From Balamuthia mandrillaris (Eukaryota > Discosea > Longamoebia > Balamuthiidae): a DNA stretch of 64,000 nt. A program made the translations under genes and the position numbers. Under the pieces are notes generated by a model, which made no database searches, had not been told where the DNA came from, and saw only the letters and a list, made by a program, of their open reading frames with translations. Below, piece after piece: positions 47,025 through 59,451 of the stretch. Each line of letters begins with the position of its first letter. Position 1 is the first letter of the stretch. Location of the stretch: the NCBI GenBank assembly GCA_031835245.1, contig JAVKOQ010000120.1, positions 1 to 64,000 on the forward strand, given 5' to 3'.

Positions 47025-49003
47025 CTAATCGTTGGCAGGGGGCTTGATGTTTGTTCGCTTCCGTTTGGGTGCAATGGGTGTTGGCGGCTTCTGAACGACC
47101 GCTTTTACTGCTGGCACAACTGTTTTGTTTGGTTGTTACAAATACATGTGAGAAAATAACAGAAGAGAGAGAGAAGAGCGAGAGGAGCGAGAGAGAGAGA
47201 GAGAGAGAGAAAGAGAAACGATGAAAGAGAAAGCGAAACGATGAAAGAGAAAGAGAAGAAAAAAAAACGAACCTTCTGATTTTTCTCTCTCGTAGACTAC
47301 ACGTTCATTGCGCCAGTACTGCAACGGTTTTATCCGTTTGCGCGTGCTTCTGCGCACGTTGGAATTCCTTCCCTGCTCTTTATCCTTCTCCTCTAACATG
47401 TCATCCTCCGGAAGTTCCTCCAGCGGGATCATGAGATAGACATTAGAAGCGTCTTTTGGTGTTGTTGCAGCTTTGCGCTGTTGTTGCCGCCGCTTGCTTG
47501 GAGCAGAAGGCGGTGCTTTCTTTTTGGGAGATGTTTTTATTTCTGTTGCGCGTTTCGTTGTTGGTTTCCTCTTTTTTGGTGCCCGGAACACAGCTTCATC
47601 TTCCTCTTCTTCCTCTGCTTCTTCACCAAAATCAAAGGCCGACGGAGAAGGAGGAGGAGATGGTTCTTTCCGTTTTCTGCCTCTGGTCGTTTTGGTGGTT
47701 GCTGGTTTGTTCGTCGGTGAGGGTGGTGTCACTAATTTTTCTTTGCCTTTGCTTTGCTTTGGTGACAGTTGTTGTTGTGGTTTTTGAGGTTCTTTTGTCT
47801 TTGTTACAAGCTTTTCTGCTTGTGCTTTTTCTTCTGCTTTCTTTTGTTGTGCTTCCTTTTTGTTTAAGCGAGATCTAGTTGGGCGTGGCGCAACTTTTTC
47901 TTCCTCCTCTTCATCTTCTTTTTGTTCTTCCGGTTGGGCAACCTCTGGTCGCCATTCTTGCTCACTTGCTTCTTCCGTGCCCTCTTCCTCCTCTTCTTCA
48001 TGTTCTATTTCATCTTTCTGTGGTTTCTTCTTGCCTCGTTGTAGGCGTTTTGTTGTAGGTGCCTCCACTTGCATTTTCGTTTTGGTCGTTGCTGTTGTTC
48101 CTTTCGCTCCTCCTCTTCCTCTTGCTCCTCTTCCTCTGCCCCGTCCTCGGGTTGATGTTGCTTCCTCCGGTATTTTGCCTCCCTCCTCATCCTCCGCTTC
48201 TTCTTCTTCTTTAGGGTCCTCTGGTTCAGGCTTTTTCCCTTTCTTCCGTCCTTTTTTCTGTGGCTTTTGGGGTGATGCTGGTGGACTTATGCTCATCGAA
48301 GTATCACTCAGCAGACCTCCATGGTCTACATCCCAAAAGTCGTTGTGATCAATAAGGCTCTCTTCTTCTTTCTCTTTCTCTTTAGCTTGAGCTGTCTGTG
48401 TTTGCGTTGATGACACTGTTGTTGTAGTTGTCGTTCTTGTTGTTGTTGTGAAGGCAACAACGGGTTCGGGCAGAGTATTCATGACCGTCTCATCCTCTAC
48501 TTCTTCACCGATCAACGATTCGTCCAGCAAAGAGGTTTCGGCTGTGGAACAAGAAGCAGAAAAGCGGAGGAGCAGAAAACAAGCGAAGAGGAGAAAGAAC
48601 TCACTAAGAAGAAGAACTGGCGAGAGAAGAGAATGTAAACAGATACGTACGTGAAGAAAGGTTCATTTCTGCTTCTATTTCGGGTTCAAATTCTGGCTTC
48701 TCTTCAGCCTCATCTTAACAACAACCATTCCATCAGAATTGGGAACGAGGGGAGAGGCAGAGAACAAGAGAAGGGGAGCGAGAGAAAATCAAACCATCGC
48801 TCGCAAAGAAGTCGTCCAAGTTCTCCATTCCATCCACATCCCGAAACACATGAGCCTTGGCTTGACGGCCAGTCTTCCGCGAAAACTGCCTGCACGCACC
48901 AGAGCCTTTGCGATCAGTTTCATTCCTCCTCTCATCTCATCAAAAATAAATAAATAAATCAGGGAACGCACCTCATATTGGCCTGAACGGCCAACACCTC
49001 CAT
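47025..49003 (-). CDS. CENPC: Centromere protein C (CENP-C/Mif2) homologue
   Basis: Five exons (49003-48972, 48889-48795, 48713-48651, 48541-47273, 47119-47025) give 517 residues. The N-terminus reads FSRKTGRQAKAHVFRDVDG and MENLDDFF, matching the conserved Mif2/CENP-C N-terminal block (RKTG...DxxGMENxDxFF) that contacts the Mis12 complex in fungi. The middle is Glu/Lys/Pro-rich and of low complexity. At about 465-480 NVRRSTRKRIKPLQYWRNER is a full CENP-C motif, the arginine/tryptophan signature that binds the CENP-A nucleosome. The protein ends 40-50 residues later, so the C-terminal cupin dimerisation domain of yeast and animal proteins is absent. CENP-C is the platform of the inner kinetochore. 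46715-47024 contains (AG)n and no gene. Confidence 0.9.
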
Positions 49004-49182
49004 CTTTTTTCAGATGCTGCTTTCGAACGATCAAAAAAAAAAAGTGCACTCTTGCGCCCCGTCTTCTGCCGAAGAAGGGCAACGAACTCTGTTTTTTTTC
49101 TTTGTGGAGGAGCCGTTTGGCCTTCCTTGCTTTCTTTTTGTCCGTTAAAAAAAATTTTGTTGGCCTCTCCCCGCCAAAATGC

Positions 49183-49442
49183 GCCATCGCATTGCTTCCA
49201 TCTGGCTTAAATCCGCCAACTTGGCTCACATCATGACGTGTATGATGGCAGTGGCCAACATGTTGGCTCTTCTTGGAATGGAATGGGAAAAGGAGCCAAA
49301 ATAAGCCATCGCATTGCTTCCATCTGGCAACAGCGCGCCAACTTGACCCACGTCATGACGTGTACCATGGCAACTGCCAACATGTTGGCTCTTCTTGGAA
49401 AGGAATGGGAAATGAAGCCAAAAATTTCCATAATGTGACGTG
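49183..49442. promoter_or_regulatory. Tandem 122-bp repeat with TGACGTG sites, divergent CENP-C / SEL1L promoter
   Basis: Two copies of a unit begin at 49183 and 49305 (gccatcgcattgcttccatc). Each holds GCCAACATGTTGGC, a perfect 14-bp palindrome, and CATGACGTGT. TGACGTG occurs at 49234-49240, 49356-49362 and 49436-49442. TGACGTG is the core of the XBP1/ATF6 unfolded-protein-response element in animals, and SEL1L is a classical UPR target. The functional reading is inference. Confidence 0.6.
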
Positions 49443-49599
49443 TCAACAGCAAAAAAAAAAAAAAAGAAAAAGGGTGTTGCAAAGCGAGTAGTAGAGCGGG
49501 AAGCGGTGGTAGAGAGAGACGGCCGAGCCACTGCTGCTGAAAGTTGTGTGTTTGTTTTTTTTTTTTAACAGTTTTGTTTCAAAGAAAAACCTACACTGG

Positions 49600-52500
49600 A
49601 TGACGGCTTTGCGACGGACCTTGCGGCCCTTCACTTCCTTGAGCCTTTTGTTTCTTGTAGTTACTGCAGGTAGCCTTTGATTAGAACACACCACATCTCT
49701 CTTCATTCTTCATTCTTCTTGCTCCTTCTCTTCTTCCATTCTGTTTTCTGACTGAACGACCATCAATGATGATAGTGTTGTTGATAGTGCGGACAACGCC
49801 ATGTGAAGGCGCTACCTCCCCACTGGCTGATCCTACCTCCAAAACAGCACATGCAGAAGAGGAGGAGGAGGAAGGAGAAAATGACGAGGTCGAGGTTGTG
49901 TTGTATGAAGAAGTTGAAGCAGGGGTGAAGGGAGAACCAAAAGTGGCCTTTGAGGCACAGCTCATCTTTGATGGGGATATTATCGATCAGGAGCTGGCTG
50001 ACAAGATCTTTTCCGCGCTTGCTGCTGGTCTCTCTGGCGAGATAAAACGGGGTGGCGAGGGCGACGAGGAGGAGGATGAAGACGAGGAAAAATTCAACAT
50101 ACAAAGTATCGCTTCCTTTCCTCGTTTCTGCTCTCTTTAGTTCTACTCTCTTCTTTCTCTTGTTGCTCTGTTTTCGTTTCATTCTCTCTTCTCTCTACTG
50201 GCATCTCGTTCCCTTATTCTTCTCTCGATCACTGTTATCCCACGCTTTATCTTTGCTTCTCTGCTTTGTTCGTGCTCTCTTCTCTCATTCGCCTATATCT
50301 GAAACTAATAATGCAATGCTACCAGGCATAGACATGAAAGAAATGCTCCAAAAGCTGATGGCAACCAGAGAACGGCGCAAAGAAAGCCAAAAAACCAATG
50401 CCAAATCTCCTTTGGCCCAGAGAAGGCAACAACTGCAACAAGAAGACGCAGAACTACAACCACAGCAACAGCAGAAACAGCCGCAGCAGCAACAAAAACG
50501 GGTTCAAAATCCATTTGCACCAATTGAGCAGCCTTCCACTGCATCCACAACAGTTGCAAACAAGCCTCGCCTCAAAACATACTCTGCCATTTTGTCCTCC
50601 AAGTTTGATAAACACGAGGGTACAACAGTTGTTCAACCTGACGAACAGGACTACGAGGAGGCACTTGCTCTATTGGGTGGAGCTCATGTGAGCAGCGTGT
50701 TAGAGGGCACTAGAAGCATCGCTGTTGGCTCTTCACCTAGAGATCCCACTCGTGCTTTGGCGCTGTTGGAAAAGGCCGCCAATGCCGGCAATGACGAGGC
50801 AATGTTTGTCCTTGGTTTCATCTATGAAGTGCGTACACTCACTTTTTTTCCTCTCCTTTTTCCTTCCGTTTTATCAATGAAGTTAACGTCGTTGCTTCTT
50901 TTCTTCGTGCAATCACAGATGGGTACTCTTGGAGTTGTGGATGATGACCTGGCTCTGCACTACTACAATCAGTCGGCAATCAGAGGAAACCCCAAAGCAC
51001 AGTATGCCATGGGTTTTCGTTTCGAGACCGGCAAAGGTGTCCCCGTAAATCACCCTTTGGTATCACTTCTCTCTCTCTCTCTCTCTCTCTCTTTCACATT
51101 CATTGCATACTGTTAGATCGCTCATCATGAATTCCTGTTCTCTCTCATTCTCTCTCTCTAAGGCTGTCTTGCATTACGAGTTTGCTTCGCAGGCTGACAT
51201 TCCGGAAGCCCGCATAACATTGGGCTATAAGCACTTGCATGGTCATGGAGTACAACAAGATTGCGAGAAGGCCATGTTTCATTATAGGCGGGTGGCACAA
51301 CAAGGTTCTTTTGCGGATCTTTACTATTCGTTGCTTAAATTCTTAATATGTCTTTGATTGACCTTCTTTATTGCAGTGGCGCAAGAGATAACAGATACGG
51401 GACTGGCACAAGCCGTGGAATTAATTCGGCTGAGTAATGAGGATGACCTGGCCCACGAGGAAGAGGACGTTGTACAGTACTGGAAATATTCTGCCGACAG
51501 CGGCGACATTGCCGCCATGGTTCGTGGCCCGTCCATTCTCCTTTCAACTTCGTTTCGTTCATTTCATTGTTAACTGCTCTCTCTCTCAATTAAGGTGATG
51601 ATGGGCACACTTTACTTGCAAGGAGCTTACGGAGTACCACGAGACTATCAGAAAGCTCTTCACTACTTCCAAACGGCTGCCAGTCACGGTGACATCAACG
51701 CCGTGGCCAACCTCGGCTTCATGTACTTGAAGGGGTATGGCGTGACTCAGAACAACCAAACCGCTCGCTCGTTCCTCGTTCGCGCCGCTCGTAAGAACAA
51801 TCCTCAGGCACAAGCCCACTTGGGACAGCTCTACCTGCTTTCCTCTCCGGATGATCCCCTGCACAATGAGGAGGAGGCCATTCGGCTGTTCCGCTCCTCC
51901 GCAGAGCAAGGTCATCCCGAGGGCCTTTTGCACATGGGCAATTGCCACTTTTGTACGTCTTCTCTTTCCTCCTTCTTGCTTTCTTTCTTGTCGTTAAAGC
52001 TTTTCTGCTTTCTTCGTTCCCGCTTTTTATTTCTTCTTATCTCTCTGATACCTTTGTACATTTTTTTCGTGTTCGTTTTTCTTTTTCCTTTTCCCTAACT
52101 GCAAACACTTTCAGATGGCAAAGGAGTGAAGCAAGACTACGGTCTGGCCCTACAGTACTACTCAGCGGCAAGCCACGCCGGCAGCCTGGTTGCCCAGTTC
52201 AACCTTGCCCAAATGCATCGGCTAGGCTTATCCGTGTCACGCTCTTGCCACACTGCCGTGCTGCTCTACAAGCGCGTAGTGGAGCGCGGCCGAATGGGAC
52301 AGCTGGTGGACGAGGCGCACGACCGCTATGAGCAAGGGGACATCAGTGGTGCGCTGCTTCGCTACGAGAAGGCGGCGTGCATGGGACTTGAGCTGGCACA
52401 AAGCAACGCTGCCTGGCTCTACTACAACGGCTTGGCCTCTGCTGCTGGCGTCCTTCCTCCTCTCCCTGCTTCTTCTTCTACCCTTCCTTCTTCAACAGTG

Positions 52501-53310
52501 GAAGAAGAAGAAATAACTGAGAGGCCAAGCGAAGAACAAGACGAAGCAAAGGAACAAGAGGTGAACGATGGGGCAAAACAAATGGCGTTCGACTACTACA
52601 AGAAGGCAGCGGAGCAAAAGAGCCCGGGAGCCTACCTCAAAATGGGCGACTTTCATTACTACGGCAACGGGCGCTTCCTCCAAGCGGACCGCAGCAAAGC
52701 CGCTCAGTTCTATCAGGCGGCCAGCGACATGCGCAACCCGCAGGCGGCATTCAACCTGGGTTACATGCATCAGCACGGGCTGGGCCTCCCGCAGGACTTT
52801 CATCTGGCCAAGCGGTACTATGACCTGGCCCTGACCTACAACCCGACGGAGGCGTATGTGCCCTCCACGTTGGCCTTGTTGGCATTGAAGTGGCATCAGT
52901 GGTGGCAAACTGGCACCTGGGGATTTCCTGATCAAAACTTGGCAGCAGCTTCCGCCTCTTCTTCTTCCTCTTCCTCTTCCGCTTCTGCTACTGCCGCTGC
53001 GGGTGATGTTGATGGTGATTCTCAAGGACGTCATCATCATCAACAACATGGGGATAGTTTTGGAGGAGGAGGAGGAGGAGGAGGAGAGGATGAGGACTTG
53101 TTAGACCTGGAGTATGATTACCTGCATGATTACTTTGAGGACGAGGAGGAGGAGGACGACCTGATGGGCTATGCCTGGGACACCGTCCTGCTGGTGTTTT
53201 TGGCCTCATTGCTGGCCGCCCTTGTGATCGTTCGGCAGCAGGCGCAGATGCAAATAGCCGCTCAGATGCAGGTGCAGGCCCCACCACGACCAGCTGGTGC
53301 TGCTCAGTAG
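49600..53310 (+). CDS. SEL1L: SEL1L/HRD3 ER-associated degradation adaptor
   Basis: Eight exons (49600-49669, 49788-50105, 50326-50828, 50919-51059, 51163-51304, 51377-51519, 51595-51952, 52115-53310) give 956 residues. Exon 1 encodes a signal peptide (MTALRRTLRPF, LSLLFLVVTA). After acidic and Gln-rich segments come at least ten Sel1-type repeats (A..LG..Y..G.GV..D..KA..YY..A), including YLKGYGVTQNNQTARSFL and YYGNGRFLQADRSKAAQFYQ. Then come a Gly/Glu-rich segment and one transmembrane helix (DTVLLVFLASLLAALVIV) near the C-terminus. This is the HRD3/SEL1L design: a luminal substrate receptor that stabilises the HRD1 ligase. Acidic inserts split the repeats near residue 690. Confidence 0.93.
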
Positions 53311-53843
53311 CTTTTTAAACCTTCTCTTCTTCTTCTCTCGGTATCTTTTTTGTCGACAAAACAAAAAATCCGTTGTTTGTACACATGCTGTTCTCCATCT
53401 TTGGTCAAGTTGTCAACCAAACCAATTCTTGTAGACACTACAGCTCCATTCCTGCAGTTTTCGTCAAGAAGCGGTACGCACATCAAAAATCCGCCCAAAG
53501 AAAAAAAATTGTGTGCGTGCGGGAGGATAAATTTATATAAAGAGAGGTGTTCTTTCGCAGGGGGTGGTGTTGGTCTCTGTGTGTTTTTCTTTTTTTGCCT
53601 TTGGGCTGCTGCTACTTCCTCACCACACAAGTAGGTAAGTAAAACGTAGCAAGAAACCAAACAAACAAAAAAATAACTCTAACGTAGCTGCCTAATCTAT
53701 CACCCCCCCACGCCACTCCACCCCACCCGCGAACCAACAGAAGTGCGGTTGCGTGGCACACACAAAGGCAGAAGCATCAGCGGCAGCAGCAGCAGCAAAT
53801 CTATTTTTTTTCTTTTAAAGAAAACAGTAAATAGCCTAAAACC
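53311..53843. other. Intergenic region SEL1L / BLTP3-like
   Basis: TTTTTTGTCGACA (GTCGAC at 53352-53357) lies 42 bp after the SEL1L stop. Downstream are a TATA-like ttatataa at 53531-53538 and a C-rich patch near 53702. No gene is seen. Confidence 0.45.
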
Positions 53844-54234
53844 ATGGAAAGCCTCATCACCAAGCTGTTGGGCTCGTACCTGAAAAGGTTCATCAAGGGC
53901 TTCAACAAGGAGATGTTGAAAGTGCAGATGCTCAAAGGCAGCGCCACAATTACCAACTTTGGTGCGTCTTCATCTTGCAAGAAAGAGGGCTTTTTTTTCT
54001 TCTACTTGTAAGTCAAAAAATATGCTGAACTTAACAATCCACTGGGACAGAGTTGAACGGAGAGGTGCTGCAGGAAATCACCTTGATCCCTCCCAACTTG
54101 GAGATTGTAAGTGCCAAATGTACAGAACTCCAGCTTCAGGTAAAGCCTCTGATCTTCTCGTTGTCGTGTTGTCTTTCTCTTGTTATTTGTTCTTCTCTAT
54201 TCTCGTTCCTTCGTTCTTGCATTCTCTTGTTATC

Positions 54235-54279
<45 letters not shown>

Positions 54280-54730
54280 GTTGATCGAAACCAATGCTTC
54301 TGCCTTCTATCAAAGGTGCCCTACACAAACCTGAAACATGAGCCCATCACCATTACGCTCGATCGTCTGGATCTTCACCTGCGTGAGCCCGACGTAATCA
54401 AACCAATGCCCGACATTCTCTCCAAGTACGTTTCTGTTCATCTCTTTGTCGTTCTTGTTATTCTCTCGTTCTCTTCTTTTTAAGATGTAGCGCTCACATG
54501 AACGCACCAAACACCTTAAAGATTGAACCAAGGCAAGAAGGAGGCTGGTGACCTCGCCATCATTAAAGGCATCAAAATAGTGGTAAAAGAAATCCACGTG
54601 CACACCGAGACTCTTGGCACTAACACCTGGCACCCAAACTGGAAGCCCGGACTTAATGTCGTTGTTCGCAACGTGGTGATTCAATCCACCAACGACAAGT
54701 GGGAGGTAATTGGCTTCCTGCCTCCTCAAT

Positions 54731-54765
<35 letters not shown>

Positions 54766-57700
54766 CTTTCTTGCTCATAACTCCTTTCCTTTGGTTTCTC
54801 TAACGTTTTGTTTTTGGTCAACAACTAAAAGGTGGTAGATCTCGCACAGACCATCATCACTGATAAAGAGAAAGGCATAATAAGGACGTACAAGCAAGCT
54901 ACTGTGCACTCGATCTCCATAGAGTCGCAGATGGTCGCTGGTGAAGACCCAGTTCCTATTATCGACAACATGCCTGTTGAAATTCGGGTATTTGCTACTC
55001 TCTCTCTCTCTCTCGCTCTCCCTCTCTACAGCCTCTCTCTCTCTCTCATTTAAAATGTATCTCTGATCTTTGCCCTTTCCCACTTTAATATAGTTTGTGA
55101 ACGAAACAGAAGCCAAGTCTGGAGCATGGATTGGAAGTTCTGTGCATTGTATTTTTGAAGAGCTGAGCTTCTCTTGGACTCAAGGAATGTGGCAACGCAT
55201 GGTAGATCTTGTCATCAGCTTTAAGGCCTGCTTAACCAGGGAAGTGCCCGACAAGCCCGATGCCCATAAACGAGTGGAGGACGCAATTCAAGCGCACGAC
55301 ATCAAAACAAACAAGTATGAGTTTCTTCCTGGTTTTTTTTTTTTGGCTTTCTTCCGCAATCCTTTATCTAATTTACTTGTGTTATTTAAAAGATTGTGGT
55401 ACGGCATTACGCTACATCGATTTGTCATTGAGCTCTCGCAAGGCCAACAAGGAGGCGAAAACGGCTTCACCTTCTTTGGTTTCGGTTTGGAGCTCAACCT
55501 CTCTCCCGAGCGCTTGACCACCTACACCATCAAGGACTTGGGCGGACGTGGTCAGGATAAAGTTGTAGGTTGTTGGGAGTCGGTGTTTAAGCTGGGCATG
55601 ACAAACGTTACGTTCAGGGAGAAGCAACCTTCTTCCTCCAAAGAGCCGAGATACATGCGCCTTCTCACGCAGGCTGTCCATACTCCTCCTGAGAAGGCTT
55701 TTCGCCCTGCTCACCCTGGACTTTTGAACTTAAGCGTTAAGTACCGTACAAAGGTTCGAACAACTTTTCCTCTTTCCTTCCTCTTTCTTGTCATTTTTTT
55801 CTTACCTATTTTTTTTTAAAGGTTGAAGGAGACGAATCCGTGCAGCGTCGTGTACCCACTTTGGAATTTGGCGGAAGCCTGCATGGCGCTCAGCTCGTTT
55901 TTGACAAACAAGTATGGAAGGATCTGTATACCTTTATCATTGAAGGTCCCATAGAAGCCTACCTTGGTGATAGTGGTGATATTCTTCAAATGCTTTTGCA
56001 GCTGAAGCCCGAAGAGTACCTCTACCTAAATAGCAAGTTCAGCATGCAGGTATATTCTTTATTTCTTATCACGCTTTCAATGTGTCTCTATGTCTTATTG
56101 TTTTTTGTCATTTTTTTCTGGCATATCTTTTTCTCGCTCACTTCCTCCTTTTTCTTTTTAAACAAAGGCTACTGAGTTAATGGTGGTATTGCCAAACCTC
56201 CCAGACTCTACTGATCCGGTGCTGCGAGATCTGGCCTTGCATATGATGATTGGAAAGTTAGGAATCACCAACCAGCCTGACTGGCCCTTCCCGCCGTTTT
56301 TGAAGGATGCTCTCATCGCTTTGCCTGATTCTCCCCAGGAGCTTACCCCAGAGGAGGGCACTGTGCATAAATTCCAAGTTTGTCTTTCCTCCTTCCAATT
56401 CTCTTTTTAAACAAATGTACTCATTTACACTGTTTTGCACTCGTTTTTCTACTTAGGCTGAGTTGCAGCGGGTAACTTGTGAGTTGATCGTTGCAGCAAA
56501 CGAGGCAGTCGAGGTATCTCCTTTTATTGATTTTCAAGATTTCCTTTATCTCTTGCTTGCTTTATTTCTTCCGTTTCTTTGCCTAAACATGATGTTTATC
56601 AGGAGGCAATATTGGAACCAGCATCGTTCCGCCTTTATGGCCGATATTTCCCACCTAAGACCATGCAAGATAAATTGCACAGAATAGAAACTACGTTGCA
56701 TTCCTCCGACATAAAGGGTCGTTTGAGCAAACCTGGGTACTTTCGCTTTCATGTAAACTGTTTAAAATCAATTAGAAAACTATTCTAAGTTATGGTTTGA
56801 TATAGATTGCGCTACATTCGCCATATAGAGCGAGAGCACACGCAGTGGGGAGAGCGCATGGGTGTGGAAGAAACGGAGAGGAAGAACATGAACAAGATGT
56901 TGAAGCTCGCTTCGGCTGGTATCAGCCAGTTGACTTCCAGTCAAGTGGCACAGGAAAGTGCCGCTCAGGCCTCCCCTGCCACTACTACGGATGACGTTGA
57001 CATTACCAAGACCGTTGTTGACGGCATCAAGTACTCTCTTGCTAAGTACGTATATTCTAGTCTCCGTCTCACAAATTGAGTATTTTGTTTAATGATTTAT
57101 TCTTTCTCTTCTCTTCTCTTCTCTTCTCTTCTCTTCTCTTCTCTTCTCTTCTCTTCTCTTCTCTTCTCTTCTCTTCTCTTCTCTTCTCTTCTCTTCTCTT
57201 CTCTTCTCTTCTCTTCTCTTCTCTTCTCTTCTCTTCTCTTCTCTTCTCTTCTCTTCTCTTCTCTTCTCTTCTCTTCTCTTTCTCGCTTTCTCCTTTGACT
57301 GAATGCAGCATTCAAGTGACCTTTTATGCGCGCTTGGAGAAGGCTATATTAAGCTTGCTATCACCAGGCTCGCTTAGCCAGCTCGTAGAGGAGGAGAAAC
57401 TTATTGACGCCCAACAAAGCAACAACAAGGACAAAGAAAAGCAATCCCCCGAAGAAGAAGAATCAGAGAAACGGGTGATCCCTAATCCCGAAGAGGAGAA
57501 AGCTGAGTCCCTCTCCGAGGTCATGTTTGACCGCTTTGAAATGGCTCTCGACAACAACTGCCATTCCCAAAGCGCTGTGCTGAAGTTGCGCGCCGTCCGA
57601 GCCAGTGGCTTGGACCACCCTGACCTGCCTCTCGCCACCGAGCTTCGCCCCATCCTCGACAACAGCGGCGACAATCAGAACCTTCTCTGCCAGTTCCAAC

Positions 57701-58561
57701 GCAAGCGAGACGAGAAGGCCGGCGGACACATCACCCACTTTAACACTCGCGTGCAGGGCATGCAGATGTTGACAGTGGGCAAGCCAGCTCAGTTTGATCG
57801 TGGCCTGTCCTTGCTGGTGCCAAAAGTGCAGCAACTGTTTGCCAAGTTGACCTCGCTTTGGGAAAAGACCAGCGCGGAACAGCGTCAGCAGATGGTAGAG
57901 CAAGTCAAGGAAGGTTTATTCAAAGGTTTGTCTTCTTTTCTTGTTGTGAACATCTTTGTTGTTTCTTTGTGGTTCTGTAATTGTTTGCTTTAATGGTGTC
58001 ACATCCCGATCGTTTATTTACTAATTTAACTACCAAACAACAGCGAAACAAGCGGCAGAGGAGATCTTGGAAGGAGGCTGGGAGAAGCAAAACGTGCACT
58101 GGTCCGTGGAGCTAGGCGATTGCGAGGTGCAATATCTCAACTCCTTGGAAGAGCTCAAGGACAAGTCCAGCGAGAAGCAGCCCCGCGGTCGCATCCGCTT
58201 CAGCAACCTCAACAAGGACGTCATGAACAAGCGCTTCAGCGACGTGGAGGAGCAGCTCATCTCAAGCAAGCTCTCCCTGGCTCAAGCGGAGAGCGAGAAG
58301 TTTGACCTCAACAGCCAAATCGCGCAGGGCAGGGATCAGGTCGAGAGGCTGAGAAAGGAGCTTCAACGTTTGGAGCAGCAGCTCGTGGAGACCAAGTTCA
58401 CTTTAGCGGAGGCGCAGGCGGATAATGATCGAATGAAAACCGAGTTGACCAAGGCAGGCGGAGGACAAGGCGGAAGCAGCGGCGGTGGAGGCAGCGGCAA
58501 CATTGGTGGAGGCAGACCCCAAAAGTCTGGTGGTTTCTTCAGTCGAAAGAAGGGCAACTAA
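53844..58561 (+). CDS. Chorein-N bridge-like lipid-transfer protein (BLTP3/UHRF1BP1/SHIP164-like)
   Basis: Fourteen exons, starting 53844-53961, 54051-54139, 54316-54425, 54522-54705, 54832-54987 and 55094-55314 and ending 57309-57925 and 58044-58561, join in frame to about 1080 residues. The N-terminus (MESLITKLLGSYLKRFIKGF, LKGSATITNFELNGEVLQEI, VPYTNLKHEPITITLDRL) is a chorein domain closest in pattern to UHRF1BP1/BLTP3 rather than VPS13. IIKGIKIVVKEIHVHTETLG and the paired RFVNETEA... region follow the same layout. The C-terminus has a coiled coil (DVEEQLISSKLSLAQAESEK, LEQQLVETKFTLAEAQADN) before a Gly-rich end, as in SHIP164. Such proteins form a hydrophobic groove that bridges membranes. 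This one is shorter than the roughly 1450-residue animal proteins. Confidence 0.85.
57103..57285 (+). repeat. (TTCTC)n pentamer array in a BLTP3-like intron
   Basis: About 36 perfect TTCTC units lie between the donor at 57046 and the acceptor at 57308. Confidence 0.95.
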
Positions 58562-58735
58562 CTAAACAGACAACTTTTTTTTTTGCTTCAGTATGTTGAA
58601 CAGTACAAGTACTTTTATAACAGTATTACGGCACCTCTTTCTCCTATCCCTCCCTCTACGCTTCTCCCTCTCTTCTCTCTTCTCTGCTTCTCTCTCAACC
58701 ATTTGTTTGTTTTTCCAATGTAACTTGGAGAACAA

Positions 58736-59404
58736 GAAGACCAGTTGCCCCCTGACAAGACGCACGACGAGCCCTGAACCTCCTCGGTGGCCTTGGGGAC
58801 GCTCACAATGAGGCCCCCCCTCGTGCAGCATGGAGAGCCTTGGCGGCAGGTGAGGCTCCGAAAAAAAAAAAAGAAGAAAAATATTTCTTTTGTATTTTTT
58901 TTGGGGTCTCTTCCTTGCCTTTCCTTTCCTTTGGGCTAGCTGCTCTCTTCCTGTCCATCTTCCTTTTTCCCCTTGCTGCTTCATCTGCTCCGCCACAATG
59001 CACAAACTAGCTTCCGGTCTGAACACCCTCATCTCTCTTCTCTTCCCTCTTGCGGGTTTGAAAAACTGCCCATTACATTCCTTCCTTCACCTCGGACCAG
59101 CCAGGGGAGCATGTGCGTTCCACTTGGAGGCCGCTCCAGAAAGGGTTGGAGAAACCTGTTCATCAACAAGAGCTGCACCACAGGGCACACTGGAGAATCA
59201 TTGCTAGATGAGGTTGTTGCGAGTAAAAGCAGGTATCGTGAGTCCTTCTTCTCTTTATTTTGGGTCAGTCAGGACACTTTCAATGGTGAGCAGGTTTTGT
59301 CTGGCAGTGAAGGAGGTGACAATTGTGATGGGCTGGAGCAGTTATGAACACTGATGGTGAGAGGGGGTGAGGAGGTTCAGGGCTCGCCATGCATCTTGTC
59401 AGGG
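58736..59404. repeat. Mosaic of direct and inverted copies of the 14.8-16.0 kb locus
   Basis: 58736-58785 is a direct copy of the HSP20 3' end (15913-15962, two mismatches). 58786-58833 is an inverted copy of the neighbouring 15867-15912. About 58893-59025 copies the 5' flank and first codons of the NAK kinase (14783-14945, inverted relative to the window). About 59292-59404 is an inverted copy of HSP20 3' flank 15930-16040. The pieces between (59026-59290) match nothing I recognise. No intact gene lies in 58562-59451. Confidence 0.85.
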
Positions 59405-59451
59405 AAAGAAGATAGAAAGATAGAAAGAAACGACAAGAAAGAAAGAAAGAA

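Noticed and set aside
57069-57315. EEKRR and SSLLF repeat frames
   Set aside because: They come from the (TTCTC)n array inside a BLTP3-like intron.
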